From Thermoprotei archaeon (lineage in GTDB: Archaea; Thermoproteota; Thermoprotei; QMSL01): DNA of 64,000 nt. The DNA lies in assembly GCA_003650925.1 (NCBI GenBank), contig QMSP01000004.1, positions 35,849-99,848 on the forward strand. The letters run 5' to 3'. Positions 42,586 to 49,849 of this stretch are shown here, piece by piece. Position 1 is the first letter of the stretch, and every line of letters starts with the position of its first letter. A model generated the notes under the pieces. It made no database searches. It was not told where the DNA came from and saw only the letters and a program-made list of their open reading frames with translations. A program made the position numbers and the translations under genes.

Positions 42586-42662
42586 GGCCCCGTAGCTCAG
42601 CTAGGAAGAGCGCCGGCCTCCTAAGCCGGTGGTCCCGGGTTCGAGTCCCGGCGGGGCCGCCA
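42586..42662 (+). tRNA. tRNA-Arg(CCT), CCA encoded
   Basis: The acceptor GGCCCCG pairs with CGGGGCC; the D arm is GCTC/GAGC; the anticodon arm is CCGGC CTCCTAA GCCGG with anticodon CCT; the T arm is CCGGG TTCGAGT CCCGG; the discriminator is G followed by an encoded CCA. No intron. Its acceptor and 3' end are identical to those of the orphan tRNA half at 43973-44004. Confidence 0.96.
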
Positions 42663-42747
42663 TAAATTTAATAATAATTTTCCATTACAGTACTTATGGT
42701 ATGGATGGTGTTGTCGCTCCTTTATAAGAATGCAATTCATACCTATT

Positions 42748-43605
42748 CTACGATAAGTCTTGCATGTAGAGATGGGGGCTTGGAGTGGCCTTTGGGCTTT
42801 TATTTCTTCTTCGTCTTTCCTCTCTTTCTTTCTTGACTCTTTGATAGTGTGGATCATCTCTTGAATATTTGATAATCGGCTTCACCATAGCTAGAAATCT
42901 TCGTGTCTCGCAAGCTGGTACATACAGAATCCAGTACTTATTACTTTTATCGTATGAAATACTACATCTTATTCCTAATCTTTGTAAGCATTTCACAATC
43001 ATGTCAATATATTCCCTTCTTTTATTGTAAATTCTGATGTATCCTTCTATACTTAAATTTCCTTCTGATTCATAGAATCCCTTAAGAAATTCCTTCTCAT
43101 ATTCCCTAATCCATTGCCATGCCTTCTCTGGATGATCTTTTATGTCTTTGAGGAATACTACAAACCTCTTGACACAGCAATAGACTTCGTAGTATACTGC
43201 CTCTTTTCTTCTCATATAACGCTTCCTTATACTACAATGAAGTCCTAGTCTCTCTATTGCCTTCTTAACCGCTTCTGCGAACTCTTGATCTCTCACCTTC
43301 AGACTGAACACGTATCTTCTGCTACCTTTGCTGTATCTCTTAATTATTCCTACAGATCCATCTCCTAGTGTCACTCCTATGATGTATGCTAACTCTGGGC
43401 ATCTCCTCGGCTCCCATGGTATCTCTGATCTTGCTACATTCTCATCTCCAAGTTTAATTCTGATCCAGTAGTGTAATGCTGAGTTGCTTGCTTCAAGCCC
43501 ATACTTTTCCTTGAGGTACTTTCGGATTTTCTTATAACCATAACCTCTATCTCTTAGCTCCTTGATTATTCTCAATACTTCATCATTTAAAACTCTCCTT
43601 GGCAT
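42748..43605 (-). CDS. LAGLIDADG homing endonuclease with N-terminal helix-turn-helix
   Basis: The 285-residue protein has two LAGLIDADG motifs: ELAYIIGVTLGDGSV near residues 71-85 and FLKGFYESEGNLS near 173-185, the latter with Glu-Gly in place of Asp-Gly. An N-terminal HTH-like region (IIKELRDRGYGYKKIRKYLK) likely aids DNA binding. It is a free-standing single-chain endonuclease, not inside an intron or intein in this window, and lies between tRNA-Arg and an orphan tRNA half. Codon use is somewhat AT-richer than the neighbours. The C-terminus is basic (REERRRRNKSPK). Confidence 0.87.
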   Translation of the reverse strand: MPRRVLNDEVLRIIKELRDRGYGYKKIRKYLKEKYGLEASNSALHYWIRIKLGDENVARSEIPWEPRRCPELAYIIGVTLGDGSVGIIKRYSKGSRRYVFSLKVRDQEFAEAVKKAIERLGLHCSIRKRYMRRKEAVYYEVYCCVKRFVVFLKDIKDHPEKAWQWIREYEKEFLKGFYESEGNLSIEGYIRIYNKRREYIDMIVKCLQRLGIRCSISYDKSNKYWILYVPACETRRFLAMVKPIIKYSRDDPHYQRVKKEREERRRRNKSPKATPSPHLYMQDLS

Positions 43606-43972
43606 TCAATTCACCTCAAACTCTAGGGCCTCATCGCCCTCACCTTCCTTCAACCTCCCATACTATGTGGGATCTAATCCTGAGAATAGTCTATCTGAAG
43701 AGATAGCTTCTTAGGAAACATCTACACAGCACATAGTAGTGAAGTCTACATATACTGCTAGGGTGGTGATCACTCCCCTCTATTCCAGTAGTGATTAGGG
43801 CGTGTTCATATTGTGGAGATAGGCCAGAGTTAAATAGTGAGAAGTTGTGGACGTTCACCTCAAGAGGATGATGAGAGTAGCTCTCCAACTCCTCCTTTAA
43901 ACCTTGATAGATGAGATAATACTTTCCGTTATGCAAAGACTTAGTAAAAAAGACTAGTAAATAAGTAAATAA
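43606..43972. other. Intergenic stretch between endonuclease gene and orphan tRNA half
   Basis: No gene is supported here. A perfect ATGATGA (43867-43873) is present but no matching D boxes follow it. The tail before the orphan tRNA half is AT-rich (TAAATAAGTAAATAA). Confidence 0.5.
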
Positions 43973-44004
43973 GGTCGTGGGTTCAAATCCCACCGGGGCC
44001 GCCA
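43973..44004 (+). other. Orphan tRNA 3' half (attachment-site-like remnant)
   Basis: The 32 bases read GGTC, GTGGG TTCAAAT CCCAC (a perfect T arm), acceptor strand CGGGGCC, discriminator G and CCA. Upstream AT-rich sequence cannot form an anticodon stem, so only the 3' half of a tRNA is present. The acceptor strand equals that of tRNA-Arg(CCT) 1.3 kb away but the T stem differs, so it is not a recent duplicate of that tRNA. It may be a scar of integration at a tRNA 3' end, or part of a split tRNA. Confidence 0.7.
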
Positions 44005-44126
44005 CAAGTCTTAAAGCTTCTCAACTTCGCCGCTACACTATGATGTGATAATTAAGTGTTGGACATTTATCAATATTATATTACAAAATATTACAAAAAG
44101 GAGGTAAAATTTGCGAATTATCAAAC

Positions 44127-44414
44127 CTACTTAGATAGCTCCTCGATAGTCCTAAGAGCCTCCTCTACGCTTCCAACTATCCTGAACTTTCGTGTCTTCT
44201 CATCAAGAACCCTTATCTTACCATAGCCATAGAAGACACGAAATGACTTATCCTTGATTTTGATGTGGAGATATCGCTCATACTCCACGACTGTGGCTTC
44301 AGGCAATAGTTGCTTTATTTTGTCTAAGAGCTCCTTCTTAATATTGGGCCAAGAGGACAAGCTATACGCCTCCAGGCTAGCTTCACTTAGGCAGTTTAAA
44401 TATTCTACTACCAT
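44127..44414 (-). CDS. Small hypothetical protein
   Basis: The 95-residue protein (MVVEYLNCLSEASLEAY start) is alpha/beta with LLDKIKQLLPEATVVEYERY, LHIKIKDKSFRVFYGYGKIR and a charged C-terminal helix SVEEALRTIEELSK. No domain is recognised and no membrane segment is seen. The codon use is unremarkable. It lies alone in the tRNA-rich accessory strip, so acquisition is possible; it might not be a real gene. Confidence 0.5.
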   Translation of the reverse strand: MVVEYLNCLSEASLEAYSLSSWPNIKKELLDKIKQLLPEATVVEYERYLHIKIKDKSFRVFYGYGKIRVLDEKTRKFRIVGSVEEALRTIEELSK

Positions 44415-44647
44415 TTATTCTAGTGCCTATTATAGGCCTCTTAGTTTGGACAGTTGAATAGTCGAGTAAATATAAGCCCATGTCAATTAAGAGAGACTTT
44501 GACTATATCCTAATCCTACTAGAAAGCCTTTACCAACCATGATGACCTTCATAAATCTTCCGCTGTGATTATGATATATTGTGAATGAAAAACATCTTAA
44601 CACTATCTTGTTAAGTTTAAATATTTTGGTCAATAAAATATAGTTTG
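44415..44647. promoter_or_regulatory. Intergenic gap with promoter of the LEA-like gene
   Basis: AT-rich. TTTAAATATT near 44619-44628 is a TATA-like box about 25 nt before the ATG at 44648, making that gene probably leaderless. A perfect ATGATGA is at 44539-44545, but without a paired D box. No gene is supported. Confidence 0.4.
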
Positions 44648-45496
44648 ATGAGGAGGATAGGTAGACCTTCATTAACGAGGTCGATATCGTTGATTAAGTC
44701 CATACTAAAATATTGTGTCTATATTGTCATAATAATTGGCGTAATCATCTACATCTGGTGGGTCTATCAAGCAGCAACCTCAATAAAAATCGAGGATGTC
44801 ATGGTCACTGGCTTTGAGCCACTTAGTCCATTTAGGTATAGGGTTGAGGTGGAGGTTGTATTCAATAATCCAACTGGCACAGCTATTGAGGCTGAGTTCC
44901 TAATTTATCAAGTGTACATTTATAGTTATTATATTGGTGAAGGGTTTAAGCCTAGGCTTGTGATAAAGCCAGGCATGTCGAGTGAGAGGTTCACATATGA
45001 ACTGGACATAAGATATCTGCCTTGGATCATGCAGAGGACTATTGCTGAGGAAGGTGTCATCAATGTTACCGTTACAGGATGGGTAACGGTGCCACTTAAA
45101 GCGTTTGGTATATTCACATGGAGAGAGGTTAGGATGCCGTATAAGATATCACGAAAAGTTAATGTTACTGAGGCGACGCGTAACGCTCTACTTACATCAT
45201 TACGCGGAATATCCCCAGAGGAGATATTGAGTAGAATGAGGGATTTAGAAAGTAAGATAAGCAAGTTGTTGGAGGAAATATCGAGACTGAAGGGTAGCCT
45301 TATAGACCCTAAGAGGATCGAAGATCTTGAAGAGCGAGTCAACACGTTAAGAACAGACTTGGATTCCCTCAAGAGTAAAATGGAACAGTTAATACAGATG
45401 ATGAATACGCTAAGCTCAGAAATTAAAGGCCTTGAGAAGACACTAGCTAGACTAGAAAGGGAAGTTCAAGAGATAAGAGAGATTCTCGGACTCTGA
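44648..45496 (+). CDS. Membrane-anchored LEA14-like domain protein with C-terminal coiled coil
   Basis: Residues about 20-42 (VYIVIIIGVIIYIWWVYQ) are a membrane anchor. A beta-sandwich LEA14/WHy-like domain follows (IKIEDVMVTGFEPLSPFRYR, VEVEVVFNNPTGTAIEAEFL), with the FNNP-type loop of that family. From about residue 190 a long heptad coiled coil runs to the end (ISPEEILSRMRDLESKISKL ... REVQEIREILGL). The architecture suggests a cell-surface or envelope structural protein with a cytoplasmic or external coiled coil; orientation is unknown. A similar, shorter LEA14-like protein is at 60029-60529. ATG at 44648 preferred over the TTG before it. Confidence 0.7.
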   Translation: MRRIGRPSLTRSISLIKSILKYCVYIVIIIGVIIYIWWVYQAATSIKIEDVMVTGFEPLSPFRYRVEVEVVFNNPTGTAIEAEFLIYQVYIYSYYIGEGFKPRLVIKPGMSSERFTYELDIRYLPWIMQRTIAEEGVINVTVTGWVTVPLKAFGIFTWREVRMPYKISRKVNVTEATRNALLTSLRGISPEEILSRMRDLESKISKLLEEISRLKGSLIDPKRIEDLEERVNTLRTDLDSLKSKMEQLIQMMNTLSSEIKGLEKTLARLEREVQEIREILGL

Positions 45497-45665
45497 GATC
45501 ATGAGCATTATCGTAAATATAACATCCGAAGTTTATCTCGATATTCTTTATGATCATCAGATTTCCTCATAGTAGCTACTTAAGGTGGACTTCGATTTTC
45601 ATGATCATGGTAAGAATGAGGCCTCAATGATCAGTTAGAATTCAAAGAATGAAAATTTAGATGTA
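45497..45665. other. Intergenic gap, nothing recognised
   Basis: AT-rich stretch between the LEA-like gene and tRNA-His. It contains ATGATCAT-type short palindromes but no gene, promoter or RNA structure I can support. Confidence 0.4.
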
Positions 45666-45762
45666 GGCCCGGGCCGGGATTTGAACCCGGGACCTCGGGA
45701 TGTCTGCCAGGCGCTTGACCTATCCACAGTCCCGCGCTCTGCCAGGCTGAGCTACCCGGGCC
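45666..45762 (-). tRNA. tRNA-His(GTG) with a 22-nt intron
   Basis: On the minus strand the acceptor GCCCGGG pairs with CCCGGGC, with an extra encoded G at position -1 opposite C73, the hallmark of histidine tRNA. The anticodon stem CGGGA/TCCCG brackets the loop CTGTGGA with anticodon GTG, interrupted after G37 by a 22-base intron (45702-45723). The T arm is CCGGG TTCAAAT CCCGG. The intron is at the canonical 37/38 position cleaved by the splicing endonuclease. Exon total is 75 bases. No CCA is encoded. Confidence 0.93.
45702..45723 (-). other. tRNA-His intron
   Basis: The intron sequence (minus strand) is ATAGGTCAAGCG followed by CCTGGCAGAC, inserted between positions 37 and 38. It is expected to fold into a bulge-helix-bulge with the flanking anticodon stem; the exact pairing was not verified by folding. 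Confidence 0.8.
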
Positions 45763-45817
45763 ACATCATCTCCACTAGAGTAACAATAGGAGTGGCTTAT
45801 TTAAGCATTATACTATT

Positions 45818-46606
45818 TCATTGCTCATCCTGTCTACTGCTCCTGGTATCATTGTCTCTTACCACTTCTATTCTCACCCTGCTTTCTAAATCCTCCAGCT
45901 CCTTCCTTGTATAGACCTTCATCTGTGCCTTCATAGAGTATCGTCTCACAAGGCGTCTTATTTGATGGAAGTACTCCCTATCTATGCTTTTGCCCTCTTC
46001 AATCTCTTTATCCTTGAGGTAAAGAGGTATGGCCCAGCGTAGGATAAGCTCTTTCGTTTTGGTTTCAACTAGGAGAATGTCTCCGCTTAACTCCTTATGA
46101 GCTTTAACTTTATGCTCCATGTAGCGTGCTCTTAGGGCTTCGAATTTTCCAATCAGCTCCTCTGCTTCATCTCTCTTCAGGCTAAATCTTGAGGTCTTCC
46201 ATATGGTGAGTAACATGAACTCATCCCCTAGATATGTAGTTATAGTTCCTAGTGCCAGCATGGATGGTGAGGATATGAATGCTATCAGGTCAAGCGATGT
46301 AGGCATTATTGAGCCTATTCCTGCATGAAAATAGGCCATAGGTAACCCTCTCTGGCCCGCCCTCTTCATGATGCGCTCTATTGCATGACTTGAGATTGGA
46401 CCTTGAAACTCATGGACTAAGAATAAAACTCTACCATCATCTCTATATATGGGGACTACGATGTAATATGCTATCAAGTCCTTTACCTTTTCGTCAATAC
46501 TCCTATCCGTTGTAAGCAGGCCTTGAATCCTATTAAGAAGCTTTTCTTTTACTATTAGTGTGGAGTGCAAGGCTAAGCTTTTAGAGATGGAAGATAAAGA
46601 TGCCAT
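45818..46606 (-). CDS. Conserved-looking protein of unknown function, coupled to a Nudix hydrolase
   Basis: No family is recognised. The 262-residue protein starts at ATG 46606 (MASLSSISKSLALH), which overlaps the Nudix stop region with a GGTGGGTGAT site upstream. It has a predicted globular N-terminal domain (VKDLIAYYIVVPIYRDDGRV, LFLVHEFQGPISSHAIERIM) and a C-terminal charged helical region (DREYFHQIRRLVRRYSMKAQ). The internal region LGTITTYLGDEFMLLTIWKT is beta-rich. Coupling to the Nudix and Nep1 genes suggests a housekeeping nucleotide or RNA role, but this is inference. Confidence 0.6.
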   Translation of the reverse strand: MASLSSISKSLALHSTLIVKEKLLNRIQGLLTTDRSIDEKVKDLIAYYIVVPIYRDDGRVLFLVHEFQGPISSHAIERIMKRAGQRGLPMAYFHAGIGSIMPTSLDLIAFISSPSMLALGTITTYLGDEFMLLTIWKTSRFSLKRDEAEELIGKFEALRARYMEHKVKAHKELSGDILLVETKTKELILRWAIPLYLKDKEIEEGKSIDREYFHQIRRLVRRYSMKAQMKVYTRKELEDLESRVRIEVVRDNDTRSSRQDEQ

Positions 46607-46611
46607 ACACA

Positions 46612-47079
46612 TCACCCACCAGTCTTCACCTTTACCATCCCCAAGTAACCTCCTCTTCCCGTGAGGAGGGCCTTGAGGACGAGCTCTGTTGTTGGAGTTA
46701 GCTCTAGGCCTAGAGCCTTTACAGGGTCTAGCCAAATGGCTTCTATGGCATCACCACCAGCTCTCAGCTTGTAGCTAAGAGGCTTGCACTCAAAGGTTAT
46801 AATCACATAATGATATTTCACCCTTTCTTCATCATCAATTTCAAGGTATTCTGTTATGGAGAGAACTCTTCCTATCTCTACGTCTATGCCTACCTCCTCC
46901 TTCACCTCTCTGAGGAGAGCCTCTTCCAATGATTCATAACTTTCAGGAACTCCTCCTGGAAGCGACCAATAGCCTGATAAAGGAGGATAACCTCTCTTGA
47001 TGAGAGCTATTCCTTCAGGCGATCTGACTAGAGCCGATACAGCTGCTATGGGAAATGCTGGATACTTCCTTGCGCTCAT
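46612..47079 (-). CDS. Nudix hydrolase
   Basis: Nudix enzymes hydrolyse nucleoside diphosphates linked to another group. The Nudix box is intact: GGVPESYESLEEALLREVKE followed by EVGI (GxxxxxExxxxxxxREVxEEVG) at about residues 41-64. The domain start PIAAVSALVRSPEGIALIKR and SGYWSLPGG precede it. Length is 155 residues. Substrate unknown; ADP-ribose, modified dNTPs or capped RNA are possible. Overlaps nep1 by four bases upstream, so cotranslated. Confidence 0.92.
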   Translation of the reverse strand: MSARKYPAFPIAAVSALVRSPEGIALIKRGYPPLSGYWSLPGGVPESYESLEEALLREVKEEVGIDVEIGRVLSITEYLEIDDEERVKYHYVIITFECKPLSYKLRAGGDAIEAIWLDPVKALGLELTPTTELVLKALLTGRGGYLGMVKVKTGG

Positions 47080-47777
47080 CTCTTGACCCCAACTCTTCTA
47101 TAGATATTCGTAGCGATTTCATAAGCTGTAATGATCCTTGATACTATAACCCATGTATCTAGTGGCTCTGGGAAAAGAGAGACCTTTTCATCAGCTAGAC
47201 TTTCAGTTTCCTCTCTAAAGTCTCCGTGTTGAAAACCTCCAACTATAACCGCTGGCTTAGGAGTGCTCCTTAATAGTTCTCCAAACTTTATCAAATCCAT
47301 ATACTTGCCTTTCTCACTCATCAGTATGACCTTGGTTGGAGCTATTTCGCCTATAAGGTCTCTGATGCTCATCTGCTCAAGTATCAATAGAGGCTTTTCG
47401 CTCTCAGGTGGAACTTTCCTTGTCTCAAATAGCTGCTCTATTAGGCCTGTGAAGCGTAAATAATTACGAGGAAGTCTTGTAGAAGGATCTATCTTTATGA
47501 CGTAGTCATTGTAGGTATGTACATAGACTCTTAACATTCCAGCCCTATTGAGAGGAGAGCCTAGAGCTTCGAGAAGAGCTATATGGGTTATGTCAGGCCT
47601 TCCTCGCTTCTGGATGTCAGGAAGCTTCTTAGCTGCGCTGTAGTGAAAAGATAGATCAAGGAGTAGTAGACTGGGCGGCTTTCCTCGTTTCTTTGCATAC
47701 TTCCTTACTGCAGGATGTTTCCATATCTCTCTGGGTATGGTCTCAAGGGCAGCTTCAGCTATTATCAAGTGTAGCAT
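47076..47777 (-). CDS. nep1: Ribosome biogenesis SPOUT methyltransferase Nep1 (Emg1)
   Basis: Nep1 methylates N1 of a specific pseudouridine in 16S rRNA (helix 35). The 233-residue protein has the family patterns LLLLDLSFHYSAAKKLPDI, KRGRPDITHIALLEALGSPL and NRAGMLRVYVHTYNDYVIKI, and the SPOUT trefoil residues near PAVIVGGFQHGDF and SLFPEPLDTWVIVSRI. The start ATG at 47777 has good family alignment. It is divergent from rpp21. Confident identification. Confidence 0.94.
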   Translation of the reverse strand: MLHLIIAEAALETIPREIWKHPAVRKYAKKRGKPPSLLLLDLSFHYSAAKKLPDIQKRGRPDITHIALLEALGSPLNRAGMLRVYVHTYNDYVIKIDPSTRLPRNYLRFTGLIEQLFETRKVPPESEKPLLILEQMSIRDLIGEIAPTKVILMSEKGKYMDLIKFGELLRSTPKPAVIVGGFQHGDFREETESLADEKVSLFPEPLDTWVIVSRIITAYEIATNIYRRVGVKR

Positions 47778-47826
47778 ACAGATTATTTATCGCTCCCCAT
47801 AGTTATATCTCACACTGGTGAAAAAC

Positions 47827-48135
47827 ATGGCAATTGATGTAAAAGACCTCGCTATTGAAAGGATAGAGAAGCTCCTGAGGCTAGCTGATAGAATATTCTA
47901 CGAGAATGAAGAGCTGGCTAGGAGATATGTTAGCATAGCTTTAGCTATATCGAGAAGATGCAGGGTAAGGATCCCTGTGAGATGGAGAAGAAGGATATGC
48001 AGGAAGTGCATGAATATCTTGAAGCCTGGCGTCAATTGTACTATTAGAATAAGGAGTAGAGGCGGAAGGCATCTAGTCATAAGGTGCCTCAAGTGTGGCT
48101 TCATCAAGAGAATACCTCTTAGAGAAGGATCTTAA
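47827..48135 (+). CDS. rnp4: RNase P protein subunit Rpp21 (Rnp4)
   Basis: Rpp21 binds the specificity domain of RNase P RNA with Rpp29. The 102-residue protein has the family segment ENEELARRYVSIALAISRRC, RVRIPVRWRRRICRKCMNIL and the zinc C4 set (CRKC ... VIRCLKCGFIKRIPL). ATG at 47827 follows GGTGA by five bases; an in-frame GTG nine bases upstream is less likely. It is divergent from nep1 and its 3' end overlaps the DUF99-like gene by about 60 bases on the other strand. Confidence 0.92.
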   Translation: MAIDVKDLAIERIEKLLRLADRIFYENEELARRYVSIALAISRRCRVRIPVRWRRRICRKCMNILKPGVNCTIRIRSRGGRHLVIRCLKCGFIKRIPLREGS

Positions 48136-48546
48136 GGCCTCTGCAATTATCCTTGTCACTCTTATGGGCTCTATGAACTCTTCCTCCTCAAAGCTGAGTA
48201 CTCTCTGAAGCTGTTTGAGCTCTTCACTACTCAATCCAATTGATCTCGCCACATTTCCTCTATCGTTGACCACCAATATAGGCAACCCTAGCTTCCTGTT
48301 CATGTACTCTAGCTCTTGGTCATTGACATCCATATCTAATATGACTAGCCTTAGTTCAGGATAGTACTTGAGCTTCCTCACCATATCTGCTATGCTCTCT
48401 AAATCTCCTCTTACTCTCACTCTTACGACTCCATCAAGCCAATACTTGCCTCTGAACACCACTGCAAGAAGCTCCTCCTTCAGAAGGGGAGCTATGACGA
48501 GGCTTCTAATCTCCTCCTTAATAGTTCCTGAAAGTCTCCTAGGCAT
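48073..48546 (-). CDS. DUF99-like protein (endonuclease V-related fold), short form
   Basis: The 157-residue protein shows the DUF99-type core LLAVVFRGKYWLDGVVRVRV, then PELRLVILDMDVNDQELEYM and GLPILVVNDRGN. In DUF99 proteins an N-terminal strand with an IDDG-type acidic motif normally precedes this region; here the sequence starts with a helical MPRRLSGTIKEEIRSLVIAP and that motif is missing. Thus it may have lost catalysis or have a different start. It overlaps the RNase III-like gene upstream and rnp4 downstream. The call is a resemblance, not a search result. Confidence 0.55.
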   Translation of the reverse strand: MPRRLSGTIKEEIRSLVIAPLLKEELLAVVFRGKYWLDGVVRVRVRGDLESIADMVRKLKYYPELRLVILDMDVNDQELEYMNRKLGLPILVVNDRGNVARSIGLSSEELKQLQRVLSFEEEEFIEPIRVTRIIAEALRSFSKRYSLDEATLEAPYD

Positions 48547-48935
48547 GGTTCAACACCTAGCTCTTTTATCTTCTCCAACAACTCCTTGATATTGTTTACC
48601 AAGCGCTCATTCATCAGACGGGGGGAAGATAAGGCGTATATGTCCATACCTTTCGCTATAACTTTCACGATCTGCCCTAGGGTTATGTCGCCCTTCAGCC
48701 ACCCTATGGCTATTATAGCCTCGACAAGGTCTGCAAGCTCATCTCTTTTAATACGATGTTTTATCTTCAAGGCCTCCTTTAGGCCTGCCTCTCTTGCACT
48801 CTCTATGAGTATCTTGTCGGGAAGTCTAGCTCCCTGGGGCTCTCCAGTTATAAGGCTTAGAGCCAAGGAGTAGGCGAAGTTTAGGAGTGAATCACCTAGC
48901 CTTGAAAAACCCTTGAGCTCATTCACGTTTTTCAC
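48492..48935 (-). CDS. RNase III-like family protein (archaeal short form)
   Basis: The 147-residue protein has the RNase III-like pattern FSRLGDSLLNFAYSLALS near residue 9 and RIKRDELADLVEAIIAIGWL near 62, with TLGQIVKVIAKGMD. The second half of the canonical nuclease signature is only partly preserved (DELADLVEAII resembling xGDxxEAxIGA). Whether it cleaves RNA is unknown. It overlaps rpoL by 17 bases and the DUF99-like gene by 55. The start is a GTG (48935 or 48926). Confidence 0.7.
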   Translation of the reverse strand: MKNVNELKGFSRLGDSLLNFAYSLALSLITGEPQGARLPDKILIESAREAGLKEALKIKHRIKRDELADLVEAIIAIGWLKGDITLGQIVKVIAKGMDIYALSSPRLMNERLVNNIKELLEKIKELGVEPCLGDFQELLRRRLEASS

Positions 48936-49218
48936 GATAACCCCTCACAGCCTCCTTGAATTGCTCCCTAAATTCTCTAGCCTTCTCTGCTATTCTTTGA
49001 GCAGCCTTTAGCAGTGCCTCTTCAGGACTTTCACTACCATCAGTCCTAACATAGAACCTAGGGATTCCAACAAGAGGGTGGTCTATAGTATACCCAGCAT
49101 AGACTACGGCCTTATCTTCATAGAGCTCCTTTCTGAGGACGTTACAGAAGGTGTGGCCCTCCCCCTCGATCTCTATCTCAAGATCGTTAGGCCCTCTCTT
49201 TATCACCTTCAGTCTCAA
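48919..49218 (-). CDS. rpoL: RNA polymerase subunit L (Rpb11-like)
   Basis: RpoL pairs with RpoD during RNA polymerase assembly. The 99-residue protein reads KRGPNDLEIEIEGEGHTFCN, LRKELYEDKAVVYAGYTIDH and PLVGIPRFYVRTDGSESPEE, the archaeal Rpb11 pattern with the GEDHTFxNVL-like motif. TTG at 49218 follows GGAGG. It lies downstream of csl4 and the DUF2067 gene, the conserved crenarchaeal arrangement. Confidence 0.95.
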   Translation of the reverse strand: MRLKVIKRGPNDLEIEIEGEGHTFCNVLRKELYEDKAVVYAGYTIDHPLVGIPRFYVRTDGSESPEEALLKAAQRIAEKAREFREQFKEAVRGYREKRE

Positions 49219-49849
49219 GCTCCAACCTCCTGACTACTTCCTTAAGCCTTCTAAGGGCTTCTTCAAAGTTAACAGATAGCGTATAGGGATTATCACCTAT
49301 CTTCCTTATAAGCTTGGCCTCCTCAAGAGCGTGAATTGCTTCATCAACTCCAATGCCTACAGAGGCCACTAGAAGTGCCACTATACGCTTGCTCATGGGT
49401 GTTAAGTCCATGTACTTCATGGTACTGTAGGCCCATGAGATCATTCTTGCCACCTCCGCTACCTCATCAAGGCTCGCGTCAGTTCTTATGGCTCCTCTAT
49501 CCACTAGAGCTTTCCTGCCTCTAAACTTAAGCGCCTCCACTATGAGATTCATAGGTATAGCAGTGCCTCCCCCTATCAGCCTCATTATCTCAACCATGGG
49601 ATATGAGTACATGCCAAGGGTATCAGGCCTTCTATAGCCTTTAATCGCCCTATTTATTTCGTAGATCTCGGCTATAGCTGCCTTTATTAGATCCCTAGTT
49701 CCATACAAGGTGATTCTGAGGTGTCTATGTCCTGACTCTATCTTCAGGTCGACGTACTTTATCCTCTCAGTCAGCCTCTCTATCAGGTCTACCATCTCCT
49801 CCTCTGATGACACATGGACTACTACAGTTCTCTTCATGAATCTCCTCAA
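49187..49849 (-). CDS. DUF2067 family protein
   Basis: This is a crenarchaeal-type protein of unknown function found between csl4 and rpoL. The 220-residue product has VVVHVSSEEEMVDLIERLTE, the middle KGYRRPDTLGMYSYPMVEIM and a helical C-terminal half (VALLVASVGIGVDEAIHALE). Its conserved context hints at an RNA or exosome role. The start is TTG at 49849 overlapping the csl4 stop, or ATG at 49837 with GAGGAG four bases upstream; both give good ribosome-binding sites. Confidence 0.85.
   Translation of the reverse strand: MRRFMKRTVVVHVSSEEEMVDLIERLTERIKYVDLKIESGHRHLRITLYGTRDLIKAAIAEIYEINRAIKGYRRPDTLGMYSYPMVEIMRLIGGGTAIPMNLIVEALKFRGRKALVDRGAIRTDASLDEVAEVARMISWAYSTMKYMDLTPMSKRIVALLVASVGIGVDEAIHALEEAKLIRKIGDNPYTLSVNFEEALRRLKEVVRRLELETEGDKERA

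Noticed and set aside
43867..43910. C/D box candidate at ATGATGA
   Set aside because: No D or D' box follows within the normal span.
42586..44004. tRNA-Arg intron encoding the LAGLIDADG endonuclease
   Set aside because: tRNA-Arg(CCT) is contiguous and complete, and the distant 3' half has a different T stem.
43691..44005. Minus-strand frame starting MAAPVGFEPTT
   Set aside because: Typical spurious translation of tRNA antisense sequence.
44539..44575. C/D box candidate with a perfect ATGATGA
   Set aside because: No CTGA boxes at proper distances; CTGT only.
45681..45914. Plus-strand frame across tRNA-His
   Set aside because: Antisense of the tRNA and its intron, without coding signals.
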